A stretch of DNA of 64,000 nt, taken from Nocardiopsis metallicus. Its GTDB lineage: Bacteria; Actinomycetota; Actinomycetes; Streptosporangiales; Streptosporangiaceae. Below are positions 62,151 through 64,000 of the stretch, piece by piece. Made by a program: the position numbers and the translations under genes. The stretch lies in NCBI RefSeq assembly GCF_014201115.1, contig NZ_JACHDO010000001.1:1550001-1614000 (forward strand), in the 5' to 3' direction. The notes beneath the pieces are model-generated. The model was not told the DNA's origin. It saw nothing but the letters and a program-made list of their open reading frames with translations, and searched no databases. The number at the start of each line of letters is the position of its first letter. The stretch's first letter is position 1.

Positions 62151-62791
62151 GAGGGCGCCAAGTACTGGGCGCACGTGTTCACCGAACTCAAGAACCGTGG
62201 TGTGGCCGACGTGCTCATGCTCGTGGCCGACGGGATCAAGGGCATGAGCGAGGCGGTGGAGTCGGTGTGGCCGCGCACGGTGGTGCAGACCTGCATCGTG
62301 CACCTGCTGCGCAACAGCTTCCGCTACGCCTCCCGGGCCGACTGGGAGAAGGTCGCCAAGGCGCTCAAGCCCGTCTACACCGCCGCCACCGAGGAGGCCG
62401 CTCTGGAGCGGTTCTCCGAGTTCTGCGAGGAGTGGGGGGACAAGTACCCGGCGATCGTGCGGTTGTGGGAGAACGCCTGGGCGGAGATGGTGCCGTTCCT
62501 GGCCTTCGATGTGGAGATCCGCAAGATCATCTGCACCACGAACGCGATCGAGTCGATCAACGCCCGGATCCGCCGCGCGGTCAAGGCTCGGGGGCACTTC
62601 CCCAACGAGCAGGCCGCGCTCAAGTGCGTCTACATGGCGTTGATGGCTCTGGATCCGAAGGGGACCGGGCGGGCCAAGTGGAGCGCGCGCTGGAAGAAGG
62701 CGCTGAACGCGTTCGATCTGACCTTTGATGGCCGGTTGACCGCGACACGCCGCTGACCAAGAACAACAGTTACACCCTTAACTTGACACAC
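62151..62791 (+). mobile_element. 3' half of an IS256-family element
   Basis: 641 bp almost identical to 34689-35329 but in the opposite orientation. It includes the IRL end (GTGTGTC ending at 62791) and the transposase from about residue 221 to its stop at 62756, lacking D181 of the catalytic triad. The cut edge at 62151 abuts the DUF5753 relic; the intact end abuts cbiX. An IS-adjacent deletion probably removed the other half of the element together with neighbouring gene ends. A plus-strand frame from 62043 fuses non-IS sequence to it and is not a real gene. Confidence 0.9.
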
Positions 62792-63326
62792 CCCCCGCCG
62801 CGCGCAGCTCGGCGACCTTGTCGGCCACCGAAGGGCTGCTGGTGGCGGCGTAGGCCAGGTGGACGGGCTGGCCCGTGCGTTGGGACAGGCGCTGGGCGGC
62901 CTGGTCGAGTTCGGCCTGGGCGTGCGGGTCGGAGGTGCCCGCGCACGCCAGGACCAGGGCGTCGCCGCTCTGGTACCCGGCCTGGGTGAGGCGGCGCAGG
63001 GCGGTGGCCAGCAGGGCGGGGTGGTCGCCCAGGGCCGGGGTGATGACGGCGTCGGTACGGCCCGCCTGGAGGAGTTGGTCGGGGATGTCGGTGCGCACGT
63101 GGTAGCCCGAGGCCAGGAAGGCGGGCACCACGACCAAAGGGCCGGGGGTGTGGGCGGCGACCTCGGTGACGTTGGGGTGGGTGACGTCGGCGAAGGCCAG
63201 GCGGGTGGGGCGCTGGGCCACCTCGGCCACGCGCAGGGCCAGGGAGTGGGCGATGGCGGTGCCGCGGGGTGAACGGGTGCCATGCAGGACCAGCAGCAGG
63301 GTGGGTACGCGGGTCGGGTTCAGCAT
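62792..63326 (-). pseudogene. Sirohydrochlorin chelatase (CbiX/SirB-like), C-terminus cut by IS256 remnant
   Basis: The ATG at 63326 gives LLLVLHGTRSPRGTAIAHSL with the metal-binding His, AFADVTHPNVTEVAAH, the second-half repeat VITPALGDHPALLATALRRL and PVHLAYAATSSPSVADKVAE. The native sequence ends at AELRAAGG, where the IS terminus begins; three IS-encoded residues and a stop follow (about 182 aa). Family members run on some 40-60 residues with a closing strand-helix that is missing. The enzyme inserts Fe or Co into sirohydrochlorin. Activity is doubtful. Overlaps the end of the hemD-like gene upstream. Confidence 0.8.
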
Positions 63327-64000
63327 GGGTGGGTGTCCAGGGCCAGGCGGTAGCCGCGTTTGACGACCGTTTGGATGATCTTGGGGTCGCCCAGGGCGGT
63401 GCGCAGGCGGGCCACGGCCGTTTCGACGGCGTGGGCGTCGGCGTCCTCGCCCAGGCAGGTGAGCAGGTGGGCGCGGTCGCGGACCTGGCCGGGGCGGTGG
63501 GCCAGGGCGCGCATCAGGCGCATCAGGGTGGGCGAGAGGGTGTGGACGGTGCCGTCGACCAGGACGGCGTGGCCGCGCAGCCGTAGGCGGTGTCCGGCGA
63601 CGTTGAGGGTGGGGAAGCGGGCGGGGAGTTCTTCGGTGAGTTTGCGGACCTGGGCGCCGATGCGGGCGCGGCCGGGCCACACGGTGGGGATGTCGCGGGC
63701 CATCAGGGGGCGTGCGGTGACCGGTCCCACGCACAGGCAGAGCACGTGGCCGCGCAGGGCGCCGATGAGGGCGTGTTGCTGGCCGATGGTGTGGGCGCGG
63801 GCGAGGAGTCCGGCGGCGGCCGGGGCGCTGGTGAAGGTGACGGCGTCCACTCCCCCGGTGGTGACGGCCTCGATGAGGCGGTCCAGGGGTTCGGTCTGTT
63901 CGGGTTGGGTCCAGCGGTAGACGGGGACCTCGATGACTTCGGCTCCGGCCAGGCGCAGGGCGGCGGTGAAGTCGGGCAGGGGTTCGCCGTGGAGTTGGAT
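63320..64000 (-). CDS. hemD: Uroporphyrinogen-III synthase with C-terminal winged helix, 5' end outside window
   Basis: The frame is open to the window edge; the visible part starts IQLHGEPLPDFTAALRLAGA. The HemD fold is recognised by VIEVPVYRWTQP and AVTFTSAPAAAGLL. The last 95 residues are an OmpR-type winged helix (RLRLRGHAVLVDG; LSPTLMRLMRALAHRPGQV; AVETAVARLRTALGDP; VVKRGYRLAL), the fusion known from actinobacterial uroporphyrinogen-III synthase/response regulators. It closes the ring to uroporphyrinogen III, the branch point to siroheme and heme, and may also regulate. Next to cbiX, so a siroheme locus for nitrite or sulfite reduction is likely beyond the window. Confidence 0.88.
   Translation of the reverse strand: MQLHGEPLPDFTAALRLAGAEVIEVPVYRWTQPEQTEPLDRLIEAVTTGGVDAVTFTSAPAAAGLLARAHTIGQQHALIGALRGHVLCLCVGPVTARPLMARDIPTVWPGRARIGAQVRKLTEELPARFPTLNVAGHRLRLRGHAVLVDGTVHTLSPTLMRLMRALAHRPGQVRDRAHLLTCLGEDADAHAVETAVARLRTALGDPKIIQTVVKRGYRLALDTHPC

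Noticed and set aside
62043-62756. 237-codon plus-strand frame looking like a transposase
   Set aside because: Its first part is antisense to the DUF5753 relic; only the part from 62151 is IS256, lacking the first catalytic Asp, so it is not a functional gene.
1-64000. CRISPR arrays, tRNA or rRNA genes, prophage structural genes
   Set aside because: None seen on reading either strand; the two recombinase genes are not accompanied by phage genes or recognisable attachment repeats.

Overview
The window is high-GC actinobacterial chromosome. The gene content points to Nocardiopsis or a close relative in the Streptosporangiales: a conservon-type histidine kinase/roadblock/DUF742/GTPase cassette, an XRE-DUF5753 plus DUF397 pair, a BTAD-type regulator, an IdeR-type iron box, and many GTG/TTG starts with translationally coupled overlaps. 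The genus is inferred from gene content only. No tRNA, rRNA or CRISPR array was seen.

Layout. 1-2.4 kb: end of an MFS exporter and a DUF2254 membrane protein. 2.7-4.5 kb: two small cysteine-rich proteins, convergent, with a tnpB-only IS200/IS605-type element inserted between them; its tnpB is frameshifted. 4.7-6.3 kb: a two-gene MhqO/MhqD-like detoxification operon. 6.6-13 kb: a TSUP transporter, a siderophore ABC importer (binding protein divergent from two permeases and an ATPase, with an iron box between) and a chromate transporter. 13-17 kb: an alpha/beta hydrolase divergent from a BTAD regulator, then a truncated MerR gene. 17-21.1 kb: the conservon operon. 22-25.5 kb: a pterin dehydratase, an AMP-forming ligase with an unusual P-loop, and a divergent two-domain N-acyltransferase. 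25.6-30.5 kb: a complete urtABCDE urea/amide importer. 31-33.3 kb: DUF3626 protein, TetR regulator with a large perfect inverted repeat at its promoter, membrane protein. 34.5-39.3 kb: phosphoketolase-acetate kinase operon, with the phosphoketolase gene split by an IS256-family element. 39.6-42.4 kb: tyrosine recombinase, exonuclease III, hydrolase. 42.5-47.1 kb: methyltransferase, NarL-type two-component system, amino-acid permease. 47.3-53.4 kb: ankyrin protein, membrane proteins, a 0.7-kb nested inverted-repeat element, an uncharacterised protein and a second tyrosine recombinase. 53.6-59.8 kb: a large nuclease-helicase, an RlpA-like cell-wall protein, and a fusion of an ADP-ribosylglycohydrolase-like domain with a tyrosine phosphatase. 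60-64 kb: a decaying segment (frameshifted GNAT, broken XRE-DUF5753 regulator, half an IS256 copy, cbiX cut short) that ends in hemD.

Functional picture. Nutrient uptake (iron, urea, amino acids), stress and toxicant handling (quinone/VOC enzymes, chromate) and signalling dominate. Mobile DNA has broken several genes. The IS256 copy in the phosphoketolase gene is full length and flanked by a 9-bp target duplication. A nearly identical half copy 27 kb away, in opposite orientation, sits at the cut end of cbiX beside the decayed regulator. The least explained items are the nested inverted-repeat element at 48.4-49.2 kb, the ligase/acyltransferase pair, and the hydrolase-phosphatase fusion.
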